From Chytriomyces cf. hyalinus JEL632 (taxonomy: Eukaryota; Chytridiomycota; Chytridiomycetes; Chytridiales; Chytriomycetaceae): DNA of 64,000 bases. The notes beneath the pieces were generated by a model. It made no database searches. It worked only from the letters and a program-made list of their open reading frames with translations, and was not told the origin of the DNA. Shown piece after piece: positions 13,841-25,766 of this stretch (position 1 is the first letter of the stretch; every line of letters starts with the position of its first letter). The stretch spans positions 62,001 to 126,000 of the forward strand of contig JAIWWG010000081.1 in assembly GCA_025435555.1 (NCBI GenBank), in the 5' to 3' direction. Position numbers and translations under genes: made by a program.

Positions 13841-16800
13841 CTAGGCGTCACAACCATATCTTCTCGGAGGGTTTCTGGATCTATCTGGGAGTTGCTCAGT
13901 TAGAGAACGGCTGTCAACTGTCTCCTCTCGGGCTGTTCGGAACCTTTGATAGACACCCGTATAAGGTGTGGTCACATGGAAGTTCATTGCATCAGTGTGC
14001 ATGCGAACAGTGTTTGCGTCAACCCTCACTGTCATCTGGTCTGCTACGCCTTTAATTACATTATTGATGGGACTATTCGGCAGCCGGGTCTGGATCAGGA
14101 AATTCAAATCGTGCGCAACTGCCAGTCGATCCTTTTGTACCACTTCCAAGTACCTGGCCAAAGCCAGAGTAGTTTGTTTGGTTTTGTATCCTTCCAAATA
14201 TCGCAAGTTGTCAGCTGATGGCGGATCAATCACCATTTTTCCTTTGGCTTGGTTGACATCCTTATCCACATACACAAGGTTCTCTTGAGAGTTGAGCTTT
14301 GCTTTGATTTCGTCGTTGAGCACTCTGTTTTCTTGACACCACTGGTCCACTTCTGCTGTTGTTAAGTCTCCGAGATCTTTCACGAGATCTTTCATGAGAA
14401 CGGCGCGGAATTCTTGCAGTTCAAGCTTGTGGTCGCATTCTACCTCCCGCCCAAACGTTTGCATGAACGGGCCGGTAATGGGATCTCCGGGACACATTCT
14501 CTTATACTGTTCACCGTCCCACGTGCCCGTCTCTCCAGCTGGTATAGGTCCATTTGGAATCCATTTGGTCTTTCTCTCCTCACCCACGATAAACCTCCTG
14601 TACTGTGGACACCAGTTGATGTTTTGATACGCAGTGAGATATCTGGCAAGTTCTGCTGGGTTTGTTGTGTCTGCTACTCCTTGCTGCACTGTTCCTTGCG
14701 TCACACATACGACAATTTGAGGACTGGTATCGCAATTGCGGCGGAAGGTGTCTGAGCTGTCTCGCCAGTTTGCTGTCGTTTGATCTGTTCTGAGGATACA
14801 GTGCTGGTCGTTGTTCGCTCGTCTTTCAAGGCCAAGTGACGAATTGCTTATGGCGGCCGTAATGATGGGTTCCATAAGCACCAATTCTTGAACCGTCACG
14901 TCTCTACCAATCAACCCACCGCCACCCAAAGGTTCCGGCAACAGTCCGGAAATAGCTTCTTCTGTAAAGACGCACTTTGCTGTGCTTCTCATTGAAGTCC
15001 ACCCTTTGCTTACTTTGGTCTTGAGCTTGACGAGCCATTGTGGAGGGTTCTTTAGAAGTGCGGCGGTGAAAGCTCTTGACCTTGCAACCAAAGCGGATCC
15101 TTCGACACCACTTTTGATGGCTTGCATTAGGTCCTTGAATGCTTGTGCCACGCGTCCACCGATTGTGGCGATTGTGCTGATTGCAGAGACGGTTTCGGCA
15201 AACGCGGCGATTCCGGCTGCAATGGCGCCGACTAGGAGTTCGGGAAGAACAATTGCTGCCGCGAGTTCGACCACCTAATCACGCGTTGTTGTAGAATGGG
15301 GGGGTGAGTGATAATCGAACAATTTTGTTTTTGTTTTTGGTGTGCCCCATTTACCATCAAAAAGACGTGGAATCCCCAGTTCTTGGCAGCTTCTTCGGCC
15401 GTCAGGGCTTTTTCAACCGTTTCCTCGTATTGCGATACTTGCAACATGAGACCGTCTGCCGATGACAACGACTGTAGAACCGTATCAATGCCTGCAGCCA
15501 CATCATCCAAAGTGACTCGATTGTTGCGAGCAATTTTCTCCATTGTGGCTGTCATGACTTTGGTGGATTCAAAGAAATTGTCAATAGGATCTTTCATGCT
15601 TGGAGGATAGTTTGAGTTGGGCTGGTAAATGTCTGTCCAGTCGTAGTAGTTTGTTCCATCTTGCTCGCAGTGATCCATGACGCCTTCATCCCCTGGCTTT
15701 GGATGAGAGTATTTGCAATCTGCATTTTGGGTTTTTTTTTTTTTGATGGTTGTTAGCGGGGTGAAATCTAAAAGAGGGCTCAAGCAAGCAAGCATACATA
15801 TCGTGTCGTAGTGCGTTGCTGTGTACGTTCCTTTCTCCATATACGAAAAGTCAATACCTGCGAAAGAGGGGATGGAAGCAATGATGAGTTTCACCAAAAA
15901 AGCAAAGTTATGAAAATTAAGAAATAAAATACCAGTCGCCAAAGACATTTCGACAGCCATTTTCTCCGCATTTTTAGGAATCCATTGAACATCGTAAGCC
16001 GGAGTCCAGCGCTCTTCAATGCTGCTTGGACATTCGACTTCCTCCTTCTTATTCATGCAGGTCCAACCGCTGGGAATGGCAGACGAATTCACCATGGCAT
16101 GAATTGCAATAAGCGTTGAATGGTCTGCAATCGTTTTCTGCCAGAGTTCGTACGCGTGCGTCGAGAAATGGTTGTGCTTGGTAATCTTGTTCAATTGGGG
16201 AACGTTTTTCAAGTGCATTGAGGAAACGACACAGCTTCCGTCCTTGATGTCGGCCCATTCAAGGCCCACTTTGTTGACCATTTCGACGATTTTGCTCTGC
16301 TTGCTTGGAATGGATTTGTAGGTGTAGTAGTGCTGTGCAACTCCAGCCCTGCTGATTTCCGATTTGACAACAGATGAGGGGCATTGCTTATTGTTGTCGC
16401 AGGTGTAGCAGTCGGAGCAGAATCGGATCACGGAGCTGCATAGCTCTCTGTTGTATAAATCTGCTGAATCTTGCAGGCCCTGTTTTTTTTTTTTTTTTTT
16501 TTTAGATGAGTCAACAAGCGGGGAACATTCAATAACCGACCTCGCTCCGCATTCGACTTGCCAGCCATGCATGCATCTTGTCCAGCATGACCATGTTTCC
16601 GTACAGGTAAAGTCTCTGCATGTGAATTGGGTAGATGGGGTTGTTGATAGTCACTTTGGACACATAAGTGCTCAAGTCGTCAAAGAAGGATTCCCGCATT
16701 GTCCCGTCCGAGTTGACCGAAAAGTCAAACTCTCGCTTCAGAGCATCGAGAAGATCTGACAGGTCCACCGAGTCTTCTTCCGGGTCTGTGCGGACATCGG

Positions 16801-18166
16801 AACTCGGCGAGTCTGGGAGAAAAAAAAATGAAAAAAAATTGGGACGGTTGAACCATCAGAAGAGGAAAACAAGTTCATACCTGGACAAAACGTCAGTTCG
16901 TACTCGGCACCAACGCACTGAAACAGACTCGACTCATCGTCAAACTGCCAGCTGTACGCATCGGGACACTGGCTCTTGAATACCTTGTCGTACTGTGTGT
17001 CTTGATACCCTGCGTCGAGCGGGGTTGGCCATGAGGACGCCAAGCACACCTTTCCGTGGCCTTGCTGCGAAGGTGGTGTGTTGGGATCGGTTCCGTTCCG
17101 CCGCAGATCCATGATGGAACAGCAGTACCCTGTGTCTGAACAGCCCTCTCCGCATCCCTGACCTGCCCCACATGCTGGGCATGAGCAACCGAGTAGCGAT
17201 TTCATGTCGGCATCGTCAAAGTACTTCTGAAGGGATGGGTTCATTGCACGCTGCATATCGTCGTTGACAGCCGCGTTAATGTTAAAGCAGAGAACGGGTC
17301 GGTCTGGGTTGGTGGGATCGGTTGATTTCAATTCCTTTGGGCATCTGATTTCATGTGTTTCCAGGTTAGCTTTTTTTGATAACTGCAAGGATGCTCTCGA
17401 GGTCTCTTACTTTGACACATCCATGTTGCAAACTGGGCTGCCGCAGTCAAAGCCTGGCGGGAGTGACGGGTCTCCCACTTTCGAGCCGCCGGAGACTTGC
17501 AATCCCAGGCCGATGGAGTAACCATCTACGAGTGAGAGGTCGTAGTAGTCCTTTCCACCGGAAGCGTCAAGAGAAAACTCGAGCAAAGTTGCTGGGATTC
17601 TGTTGGACAGTCCTCCGCATTCAACACCGTATTCTGCAAGAAACACTTGGTTAGTACACATGAAGTCTGTCTGCTGGACTACCAAGTACTCAACTATTGA
17701 GTTTCGAACCGCAGTCTCCTGTGAGGCAGTTGATTTTGCCGTCAGCGCCCTGCCGACAATCAGTTCTCGGCCAAATGCGTCCAGACAAGAACGGATTGGG
17801 AAGGCGCAGAGTTACTTTCTGGCCAGATTTCAAGCCTGGAATTCCACCGTTGAAGGGCGGCGTTGTTCCTCCGGCACCTTGCAGAGCTGGCCAGACCTCC
17901 GACTTGCACTTGTTGATGAGGGTGAACTTGCGAGGGCCTGATCCCAGCTCAGTTGTACTTGAATCAAGCATTGGAGCCAGCGGGAGACTTGGATCCCATG
18001 GTGGACCTTGGGCCAAGACAGGTCCGCTTGGTGTCTGGACGCAATGGTACAGGTTTTCAACAGGGTCGATGCAGTGGGGGCCGCACTTGGTGCTGCCTGG
18101 AGCGCAGTCAGCAGCGACGGAGAGGATGGGGCCGAGCAAGACCACAAGTGCCGGCAGGGATAGCAT
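13841..18166 (-). CDS. Secreted thaumatin-like protein with large uncharacterised C-terminal region
   Basis: Eight phase-consistent exons (18166-17710, 17633-17411, 17344-16881, 16812-16541, 16479-15933, 15857-15798, 15719-15355, 15274-13841) predict about 1273 residues. A signal peptide (MLSLPALVVLLGPILSVAA) is followed by a short Cys motif CAPGSTKCGPHCIDP and a thaumatin-like domain (about residues 75-380: FTLINKCKSEVWPALQG, ATLLEFSLD, YDLSLVDGYSIGL, the CPKEL cysteine, a Cys-rich CPACGAGQGCGEGC block). Thaumatin-like proteins bind or cut beta-1,3-glucan in some cases. The remaining ~890 residues match nothing I can name; they include a hydrophobic Ala/Gly-rich stretch around 15150-15270 and an ECDHKLELQ motif near 14430. 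The exon 4/5 junction at the poly-A acceptor is the least certain. Likely extracellular or cell-wall. Confidence 0.72.
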
Positions 18167-18697
18167 GAAGAGGTGATTGGTTCTCTTGCTCCGGTTTGAC
18201 CGATAATTTATTTCATGCGAATTTTTTATTTTTTAGGGCTTGGTTCCGACTGGGCTTGCAATTTTTCTGTCGGTTTAAGGCACCGATTTCATCGAGTCCG
18301 GTGCGCGTGGAGCGACGGGGCGACGGAGGACGCACTGGCAAAGACCCACAGACAGGCAGAGAGACAGACAGACAGACAGACACGCAGGCAAACCACGACA
18401 GCCACGCATGCACAAACGCAATGGATGGACGACAAGTGGCCAAAGTGCAATCAGTTGAAATTATTTCAATTTATAATCGAGTGCTTTGTTTAATCTCACT
18501 TAAAATTCATCAGGTGCTGTCGGAACCTGACTCTACTTCACTCACCGAATGGGCAACCAGGTCTCGTCACTCGATGCCTACAACCTCAACGGCACTGGCT
18601 TCTGTCTGCAGCAACTGCCTCACATCCAGGCATCAGAGACTCCTCTCCCAACCACAGCTTCCCCGGCCAGCAGCATCCCAGCCCCTGTCTCGCTCTC
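18167..18697. promoter_or_regulatory. Shared divergent promoter region with GACA microsatellite
   Basis: About 530 bp separate two secreted-protein genes transcribed away from each other. A (GACA)n-type run lies at about 18352-18382. No clear TATA box is seen. A reading frame from 18549 could be an alternative 5' exon of the downstream gene. Confidence 0.4.
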
Positions 18698-21295
18698 ATG
18701 TTCGCAACTCTCATTCTTCCGTATACATTCTCTCTTGTCTTAACCCGTCGCTTTCCTGCTCTTCATTTCACAGCATGCCGCCAGAACAAATTCAGGATTG
18801 AGCTTGTGAACAACACTGATGCGTTTCAGTTCAGATCGCCAGGAACAACCATGTGTATCGCTGCAAGCGCATCCACTGCTCCAACCCCCCTGATTTGGTC
18901 CCCATGCAACATTCAGGACATGACCCAGCGCTTTATCGAAAAGCCACGCTCGTCTGCAACCGAAAACACGGCGCAGTATTGGTACGCTGCCGACAAGTCC
19001 AAGGCGATTGGATTGAACCCAAGCATGTACGCAAACAACTGGAACGACCTGTTTCTCACGGATGTTGGCTCTGCCGCCGTGTTTGCCGTTGTGAATCCAG
19101 ATGTCATGAGAAACTTGACCATGAACATTCCCCTCACAATTGAGAGTAAACTCAACCAATTACTGCCTGCCGTGCCTCCGATGCTTTTGGATCCCCCTGC
19201 GGTCACTGTTCCTGTCTTGAGTGAAGGCCCAGTTGTGCTTGAAGATGCTTCCTGTGCAATGATTGTCTCGCAGACGCCTTCTTTGGTCAACGCTTCATCT
19301 CTTTGGTCGTATTATCCCATGTAAGTTGCGCATATTTTCAGAACCTGCAATTTTCTGACATTTGTGAACCCTCTGCAGATACGGAGGTGCCCCCAAGTTC
19401 GGTCTTGAAGATGTCTACGACGAGGATCCATACTACGATTACCGTCAGTTTTCACAATTCCAAATCGATTCCGTCTATAAAGGAAACAACACGTACAAGC
19501 TGCGCGTGAAGGACAAGTGTGCTGCGTTCAATGGCTCATACCTGAACATTGATCCTTGTGGCCCTGCCGTCGAGTCCCAGCTTCTCTCTATAGGTGAAAA
19601 ACGACTTGCTTCACCATGTATTTCCGAGTGTTGACATCTGACATGGAAAATCTTCCAGACTGCTATAGTGTCGACCTGGGTTCACCAACAAGCCCATTAA
19701 ACTGCAGATTTCAATCACGCGGTAAATGCTTGGCAAGCGACCCAAAAGGTGGCAGACCTGTTCCAATTATTCTAGACGCAACATGCGCTCGTAACTTTAC
19801 AATCATTCAAGCTGCGTCAAACTGCTGGCCGTTGCCGAAAGTCGCGAAACCGGCCGTGGACTGCCCGTCAAACAAACCGGCGGCGTGTGGGACCGTGTGT
19901 TTCAGCCCTACACAATCTGTCTGTTCTGATGACAACATTGTGTGTCCCTCAGCCAATCCAAAAACGTGCAGTGGAATCTGCTTCAGTTCCAGTGAGGCAG
20001 AGTGCAAGAATGGGAAAATCGTTTACTTTCAAACCAGTACATCTTCAACTTCCACCGCAACTTCATCGACACCTACTCCGGTTACAAATTGCGGCTCTGG
20101 ACTCGTTGCATGTGGTGCGGCGTGCTATGATCCCAAGCAGTTGGCTTGCAGCGACGGATTGTTGTGTCCAATTAGCGCTCCGCTGAACTGCAATGGCGCA
20201 TGTTACAACCCCACGCAAAATAGTTGCAAGAACGGGGCTCTGGGACCTCCAGTTGCGACAGTCACAACTGCATCCGCCGCGCCAACTCAAACTCCTGGCG
20301 TAACTTGTGGTGCGGGACTCTCTGTATGCGGAAAGGGGTGCTACGACCCTAAGCAGTCAAACTGTAGTGATGGAGTGGCCTGTCCAAATAGTGCTCCACT
20401 CAGCTGCGGTGGTGCTTGCTACAATCCTACCCAAAACAGCTGCACAAATGGATCTCTGGGACCTCCAGTCGCCACGGCAACATCCTCGTCAGTGTCAACT
20501 CAAACTCCCGGCGTAACTTGCGGTCCAGGACTCTCTGTATGCGGAAAGGGTTGTTACGACCCGACACAGTCAAACTGCAGTGATGGTGTGGCTTGCCCGA
20601 ATAGTGCTCCACTCAGCTGCAATGGTGCTTGCTACAATCCCACGCAAAACAGCTGCAAGAATGGCGCCCTCGGACCTCCAATTGCCACGGCCACTTTGAC
20701 ATCTGTTTCTTCTGCCACGTCCACACCCATTGTCAACTGCGGCACAGGATTTGTACCATGTGGTCCGGCATGTTATGACCCCAAGCAGTTATCCTGCAGC
20801 GATGGATTGCTGTGCCCAATGAGTGCTCCACTCAACTGTAACGGCGCATGCTACAACTCTGCTCAAAACAGCTGCAAGAACGGCGCCCTCGGACCCCCCA
20901 TTGCAACAGCAACAACTGCATCAGGATCAACCCAGACACCCATCGTCACATGTGGCATTGGACTCTCTGTATGTGGTAAAGGATGCTACGACCCAACCCA
21001 AACAACCTGCAATGACGGAGTCGCGTGCCCAAACTCAAACCCTCTCAACTGTAACGGTGCATGCTACAACCCCACGCAGAATAGCTGCAAAAACGGAGCA
21101 CTGGGCCCACCGACTGGGACGACAGTGAGTTGCGGGAACGGGTTGCTTGTCTGTGGAAATGCTTGTTATGATCCGTTGCGTCAGACGTGTAGCGCGGGGC
21201 TTGCTTGTTTGAAGGAGGTTCCGTTGAATTGTAACGGCGCGTGCTATAATGTTTTGAAAAATAGCTGTAATAACGGCGTTTTGGGGCCCCCATGA
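18698..21295 (+). CDS. Secreted cysteine-rich protein with seven tandem repeats
   Basis: Exons 18698-19320, 19379-19593 and 19659-21295 give about 824 residues. The start MFATLILPYTFSLVL looks signal-like, but an upstream start at 18549 spliced at 18720/18774 is also in phase. Residues 1-340 include a segment resembling a ricin-type/beta-trefoil repeat (TTMCIAAS, LIWSPCN). From about residue 345 there are seven repeats of 57-60 residues, each with two half-units: CG.GL.VCG..CYDP...CSDG..CP and PLNCNGACYNPTQNSC then NGALGPP. Ser/Thr/Ala linkers separate most repeats. The same half-unit occurs once near the N-terminus of the divergent thaumatin gene. A cell-wall or carbohydrate-binding role is inferred, not shown. 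Confidence 0.75.
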
Positions 21296-21611
21296 TTTTT
21301 CTTTGTGTGTGTGTTTTTGGGGTTTTGGGAAGGTGGGTAGAGTTTACAAATTAAACCTGAGAGTTCTTAATGGTGAACTTGCGAGCGCGTGATGGGACTT
21401 GTGTGCTCATACCACTTACTTCAGGGAATAGAATGACAGGTAGTCGTGTAGTTTCAGTAGCAGTGGAACGAAGGCAGCGGATGAGAATCCAACCAATCGC
21501 GTCATTTTAAACGCAGTGACGTGTATTCTTCCAAAAAAGGCATCTTGACTTTGCCTTGTGAAATTGACGTAAAAAAATCGATGGCGTAATCCGCGCAGGC
21601 CCGTTTTGCAA

Positions 21612-21620
21612 TATAAAAAG
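21612..21620 (+). promoter_or_regulatory. TATA box of the ECL1-like gene
   Basis: TATAAAAAG about 125 bases upstream of the ATG at 21745. Confidence 0.5.
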
Positions 21621-21744
21621 CCACCGCTCCCCCGTGGCGTTTAACACTCAATTCAAAAAAGAACCCCCCGCTTCCAGCTACCACAGAACTCTAGCTTCTA
21701 GGGCAAATCTAGCTACCCTTTACCCACCACCAGCACGAACACCC

Positions 21745-22215
21745 ATGGAACACTTTACAAACTGGTGCCTAGTCTGCGAACTTCAGCTTCAGCATGAAGC
21801 CATCTACTGCTCAGTCAACTGCTTAAAGCATGACTTTATCACAGCCACAAGGGCTGAATACGGTCCGGCTGGCACAGTTTACGAGCAGAAACTGCGCCGC
21901 GACTTGGCGACGCTGGGAGTGTTCAACGACGCATCATTGACCTTGAAGCGGTCTACAACAGTCCAAAGAAATCTGCATCAACTAGGGAAGGAACAAGATT
22001 CAAATCGTACCGACTTGCATGAACCTCCTCCCCCTTCTCCGACCCCATCAGCCGGTTCCATGTCATCGTCAGTGTCATCGTTAGTGTCATCGGCTGCGTC
22101 TGAGAGCTCCAGTGTAATATCCATGAGCTTTTCCTCCGATTGCCCGGCGCGTGCGTTCTTGTCGCCCGTGTTTTCGCTGCAAATCAAGTCGCGCAGACGG
22201 AAGAGTCATTTCTGA
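21745..22215 (+). CDS. ECL1/2/3-like zinc-binding lifespan factor
   Basis: The 156-residue single-exon protein starts with MEHFTNWCLVC. The only clear domain is a C-x2-C ... YC-x3-C-x3-HDF zinc-binding motif (residues 8-34), the pattern of the Ecl1 family that extends chronological lifespan in fission and budding yeast. The rest is low-complexity, with a Ser-rich tail. The open frame extends upstream to a GTG at 21634, but the ATG at 21745 fits the family start. The motif is short, so another small zinc-finger family is possible. Confidence 0.6.
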   Translation: MEHFTNWCLVCELQLQHEAIYCSVNCLKHDFITATRAEYGPAGTVYEQKLRRDLATLGVFNDASLTLKRSTTVQRNLHQLGKEQDSNRTDLHEPPPPSPTPSAGSMSSSVSSLVSSAASESSSVISMSFSSDCPARAFLSPVFSLQIKSRRRKSHF

Positions 22216-22571
22216 AAAGTGCTGCTGCCTATCCCCCCCTTGTTAAACTCTGATACCTCCCCCACCAGCTGTGCAGCATATTATTTGTACTCTCTCGTTG
22301 TTCCATGTAATAAACGCAATCCATTCTTGTCGCTCTGTTACCATTTGGGTATTTTGTGGGCATTGGAGCAGCGGCCTTGAAGGGGCATCCCCCGTATCAC
22401 ACCCAGCCAGGGCTCTACCAAGAACGCGTCAGCACTGGCACTGCTCCCTCGTTTCAGTATGCATGCACGTGGGACGTGTGCTGATCAATCAACCAAAATA
22501 GCCATGGCGAATTTGCAGTATTTAAAAATCGAGAGGAAAGAAAAAAAAAACCAACTCATTTTACCTACAAC
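22216..22571. other. Intergenic between ECL1-like gene and acyltransferase
   Basis: No gene or repeat is recognised. The last ~60 bases are A-rich and probably form the 5' leader of the acyltransferase. Confidence 0.4.
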
Positions 22572-24889
22572 ATGAGCGAGCTGGCGTACTGGGTCATGGG
22601 CCTGCTGTTCTCGATCGTTCTGCGCACCTTCTTCCGGTATGACACCAACCATTGCACCTGCTTGCGAGACACGGCACTCACTCCTCCCCACCTCTCCCAC
22701 TCTTGCTCATCGATCACAGCGAGGTCAAGGCTCGAGGCGCTTACAAGATCCCCCAGAGAGGCCCCGTTTTGTTTGTTGTCGGTCCCCATGCGAACCAGTT
22801 TATCGATCCCATGGTTCTCGTGACCCACTCGGGCCGCTCCGTCGCTTTCCTGATGGCCAAGAAATCTTTCGACCTGGTTCGTTCGCTAGTGTCAGCAAGA
22901 AACTTCGTTGTTGTGTCTAACATGGCTCATAACAATCATATAGTTCTGGATTGGTCTCTTTGGTCGTGCTCTCGGCTCCAGTGAGTTTCCCTTTTTTTTT
23001 CCTGTGTCTCCAATTTGCTGTCGGCAATTTCGCGCCACCAATCTTCCCGCCTCAAAACGCCCGTGAGCTCACCGTCCCATCCACTGCAAAAAACTACAGT
23101 TCCCGTTATTCGGCCGCAGGATATCGCGCAAAAGGGTATCGGAAAACTCACCTTCAGCCCGGCCGACTCTCCCGAGTCACGCCTCGTTGCTGGAATCGAT
23201 ACGAAATTCACTGACCAATTGCGAGCCCGAACTGTCCTTGGATTCACTGGATCCAGCAATGTTGAAGTTGTTGAAGTTCTTTCAGACACGCTTGTGAAAG
23301 TGAAAGCTATTTCTGAAGGCGCCGCAAAAGTTTTGGCTGAGCATGAGGATGGAGTTACGTTCAAAGTGACCCCTCACGTGGATCAAAATGACATGTTTAG
23401 TGCGGTTACGGACCGGTTGAATGAGGGAAAGTGTGTTGGAATTTTCCCTGAAGGTGGAAGCCACGATCGAACGGACTTTTTGCCACTTAAGGCGGGCGCT
23501 TCCATCATGGCTTGTAAGTCTTATGGAATGTGCGTCTTTAAAGAGCAATACTGTTGTATTTAACCCCCATTGGTTTTCAAAAACCCCAGTGGCCGCTATG
23601 TCGCAGAACGAATTCCTGAATGTTCAAATTGTTCCAACCGGTCTCAACTACTTCAACGCCCACAAGTGGAGATCTAGAGCTGTCATTGAGTTTGGAGACC
23701 CAATCACTGTCACAAAAGAGCAAGTTGAAGCGTACAAGAAGGGTGGCGAATCCAAGCGCAAAGCTATTGCCGAAGTTATGGACACTATTCTGAAGGGACT
23801 TAAGGCTGTCACTGTCACAGCCAAAGATTACGACACTCTTATGGTGAGTACCGCTTGCATTTGGTTGTTATGCTGAAAACATCTCTGCTTAAACAACTCT
23901 TGATTGCAGTTAATTCAAGCCGCGCGTAGACTGTACAGACCCATCCACATGAAACTCACCATTGACGAAACCGTGTACCTCAACCGCCGCTTTGCGGAAG
24001 TCTTTTCTAAATTTGCCGATGACCCGCTTGTTTTAGACACGATGGACCGAGTTAAAGAGTACAATGGTTTACTAAAATCGTACGGAATTGAAGACCATCA
24101 AGTCATGAGAACCTCATTTGGGAAACGTGTTGCTGCGAGAAAGTTTATCCTGCGTGTGGTTGAAGCATTCTTCTTGTTTGTCTTTGCCGCCCCAGGGTAA
24201 GTCATTCTTGGTGTGTGTTGCAGCAGAATTTAACATGTAAAACTATTTGTAGAGCATTACTCCATGCACCAATTGCCCTCATTGCGAAAAAGATTTCAAA
24301 CCAAAAAGCAGCCAAAGCCCTTCGCGAATCCAGCGTCAAAATCGAAGGCCGAGACGTTATGGCCACCTGGAAAGTGCTGGTCTCCCTCGTGGTTGCCCCC
24401 CTCCTCTACACCGTCTACTCGCTCGTCTTCTTCACATACCTCCTCATCAGCTCCACCTTCACTCTCCGCCAATGTATCATCTCCACTATCATCTTTTCAG
24501 CAGTGACTGTGGTGTTTGGTGTCGCTGCCATGCGTGCAAGTGAAATCGGGTTTGATGTCATCAAGAGTCTTCGACCGCTGTACTTGAGCGTTTTCGCGGA
24601 CACGGAAGTGCTTCGTTTAATGCGCGCAGATCTTGCTCAACGAATCAATCACACCATCACGGAAATTGGACCTCGCTTGTACAACAGCAAGGAAGAGTTT
24701 GAAGCCAGCCGAATCATTCGACCAGAGGACTTGCGGTATAGCGAGATTCTCATTGAGAAAATGAACAAGAGCAAGAACAAGACTGTGGACGAGGTTGTTA
24801 TGGAGCACATGAAGAGCGGGGAAGCGACTGACGGTATTGTACTGCTCAAAGCGAAAGAAGTTGCTGTGGATGGAAAGAAGGCGCAGTAA
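22572..24889 (+). CDS. Glycerol-3-phosphate / dihydroxyacetone-phosphate acyltransferase (Gpt2/Sct1 type)
   Basis: The enzyme acylates the sn-1 position of glycerol-3-phosphate or DHAP, the first step of phospholipid and triacylglycerol synthesis, in the ER membrane. Seven phase-consistent exons (22572-22636, 22720-22876, 22944-22980, 23100-23513, 23590-23843, 23910-24196, 24253-24889) give 616 residues. Motifs are an N-terminal membrane helix, PHANQFIDPM (a variant of the acyltransferase NHxxxxD motif), GLFGRALGSIPVIRP, FPEGGSHD, and IVPTGLNYF. The C-terminal half has further membrane segments (FFLFVFAAPG, LLYTVYSLVFFTYLL). PHANQFID replaces the common N-H pair by P-H, which is usual for the Gpt2/Sct1 group. 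The length is somewhat shorter than the yeast enzymes. Confidence 0.87.
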
Positions 24890-25072
24890 TACGCCCTGTG
24901 GAAGGATCTCATACATATCTCTCTTTTAATTTATAGTTTTTTCTTGTCTTAACTTTTCCTTTCTGGTTGATGCCCCCCCTGTTGTTTTGTCCTTGATCTC
25001 ATAAAGAGCTAAGAAATTGTACTTCAACCGTCCTCGATATCGAAAAGTGCGTGATTTTTATTTTATCTTCCT

Positions 25073-25660
25073 TCATGAGTTCTTTCGCATGAGCAGGTAC
25101 ACCTCCTGGCCCACCAACAAATCAATCGGCTCCCCACTAACCACCAACAACAATCCCCCAAAGCTAATGTACACGGTCGCCAAATTCTTGCCCCCGCTCT
25201 CATCGTACTTGTACACTTTCCCATACATGACGTATTCGTAATCATCTGCAAGCGATTTCCCGCCACTGCTCGTATCACGCCAAGTTTCCTTTTTTGAAGC
25301 AGCAGTTGAAGTTGGAGCTGCAACTGCGTCCAGGGAAAGCGACGTGGCCAGCGTGAGTGTGAACTTGTCGGATATTTTTATGGGATAAATCTCCGTGTTG
25401 ATGTCCAGGATGATTTCGGTGTCTGCGGCTTCACTGGTAGCGTTGAGGCGGGATACTGTGTCGTGTTTGGTTGTGGATGAATGGTATGTGTGAGGTTCTG
25501 AGGAAAAGGAAACGGGGGAGAGGGGTTCACCTCGGTCAAATTTCTTGCCGCCGCGGTTCACATCGCCGACTTCGAAAATGTCGGTAAACACAATGTTCTA
25601 TCCTAGGTTTAGGGGGTTGAATGTGGGGTGGGTGGGTTGCATGGTATGTCGCACCTTCAT
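25073..25660 (-). CDS. RPB8: RNA polymerase subunit RPB8 (shared by Pol I, II and III)
   Basis: RPB8 is a small OB-fold subunit common to all three nuclear RNA polymerases. Exons 25660-25655, 25597-25531 and 25455-25073 give 151 residues, the normal size. Recognition rests on NIVFTDIFEVGDVN, GKKFDRVSRLNATSE, the TEIILDINTEIYP block, SLADDYEYVMYGKVYK, ISFGGLLLVVSG and the end VYLLMRK. The first coding exon is only six bases (ATGAAG), placed because the second exon opens in frame at NIVF without a start codon; this is the weakest part of the model. It ends about 180 bases from the 3' end of the acyltransferase, in convergent orientation. Confidence 0.9.
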
Positions 25661-25766
25661 GCTTTTTTTTTTTTAAATGACCCCGGCAAAAAAAAGAAAT
25701 AACGAAAGCGCTGTACAAAATTATAACTTTATCAAAAAGCACGGCACACTCTCTCAAGCGCGCTTG

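Noticed and set aside
13841-15278. Plus-strand frames of 60-150 codons
   Set aside because: They are antisense to the last exon of the thaumatin-type gene, whose splice phases are consistent.
18698-18774. Intron at 18721-18773 joining a start at 18549
   Set aside because: The join is in phase, but the resulting N-terminus has no signal peptide, while the direct frame from 18698 gives a plausible one. Kept as an alternative only.
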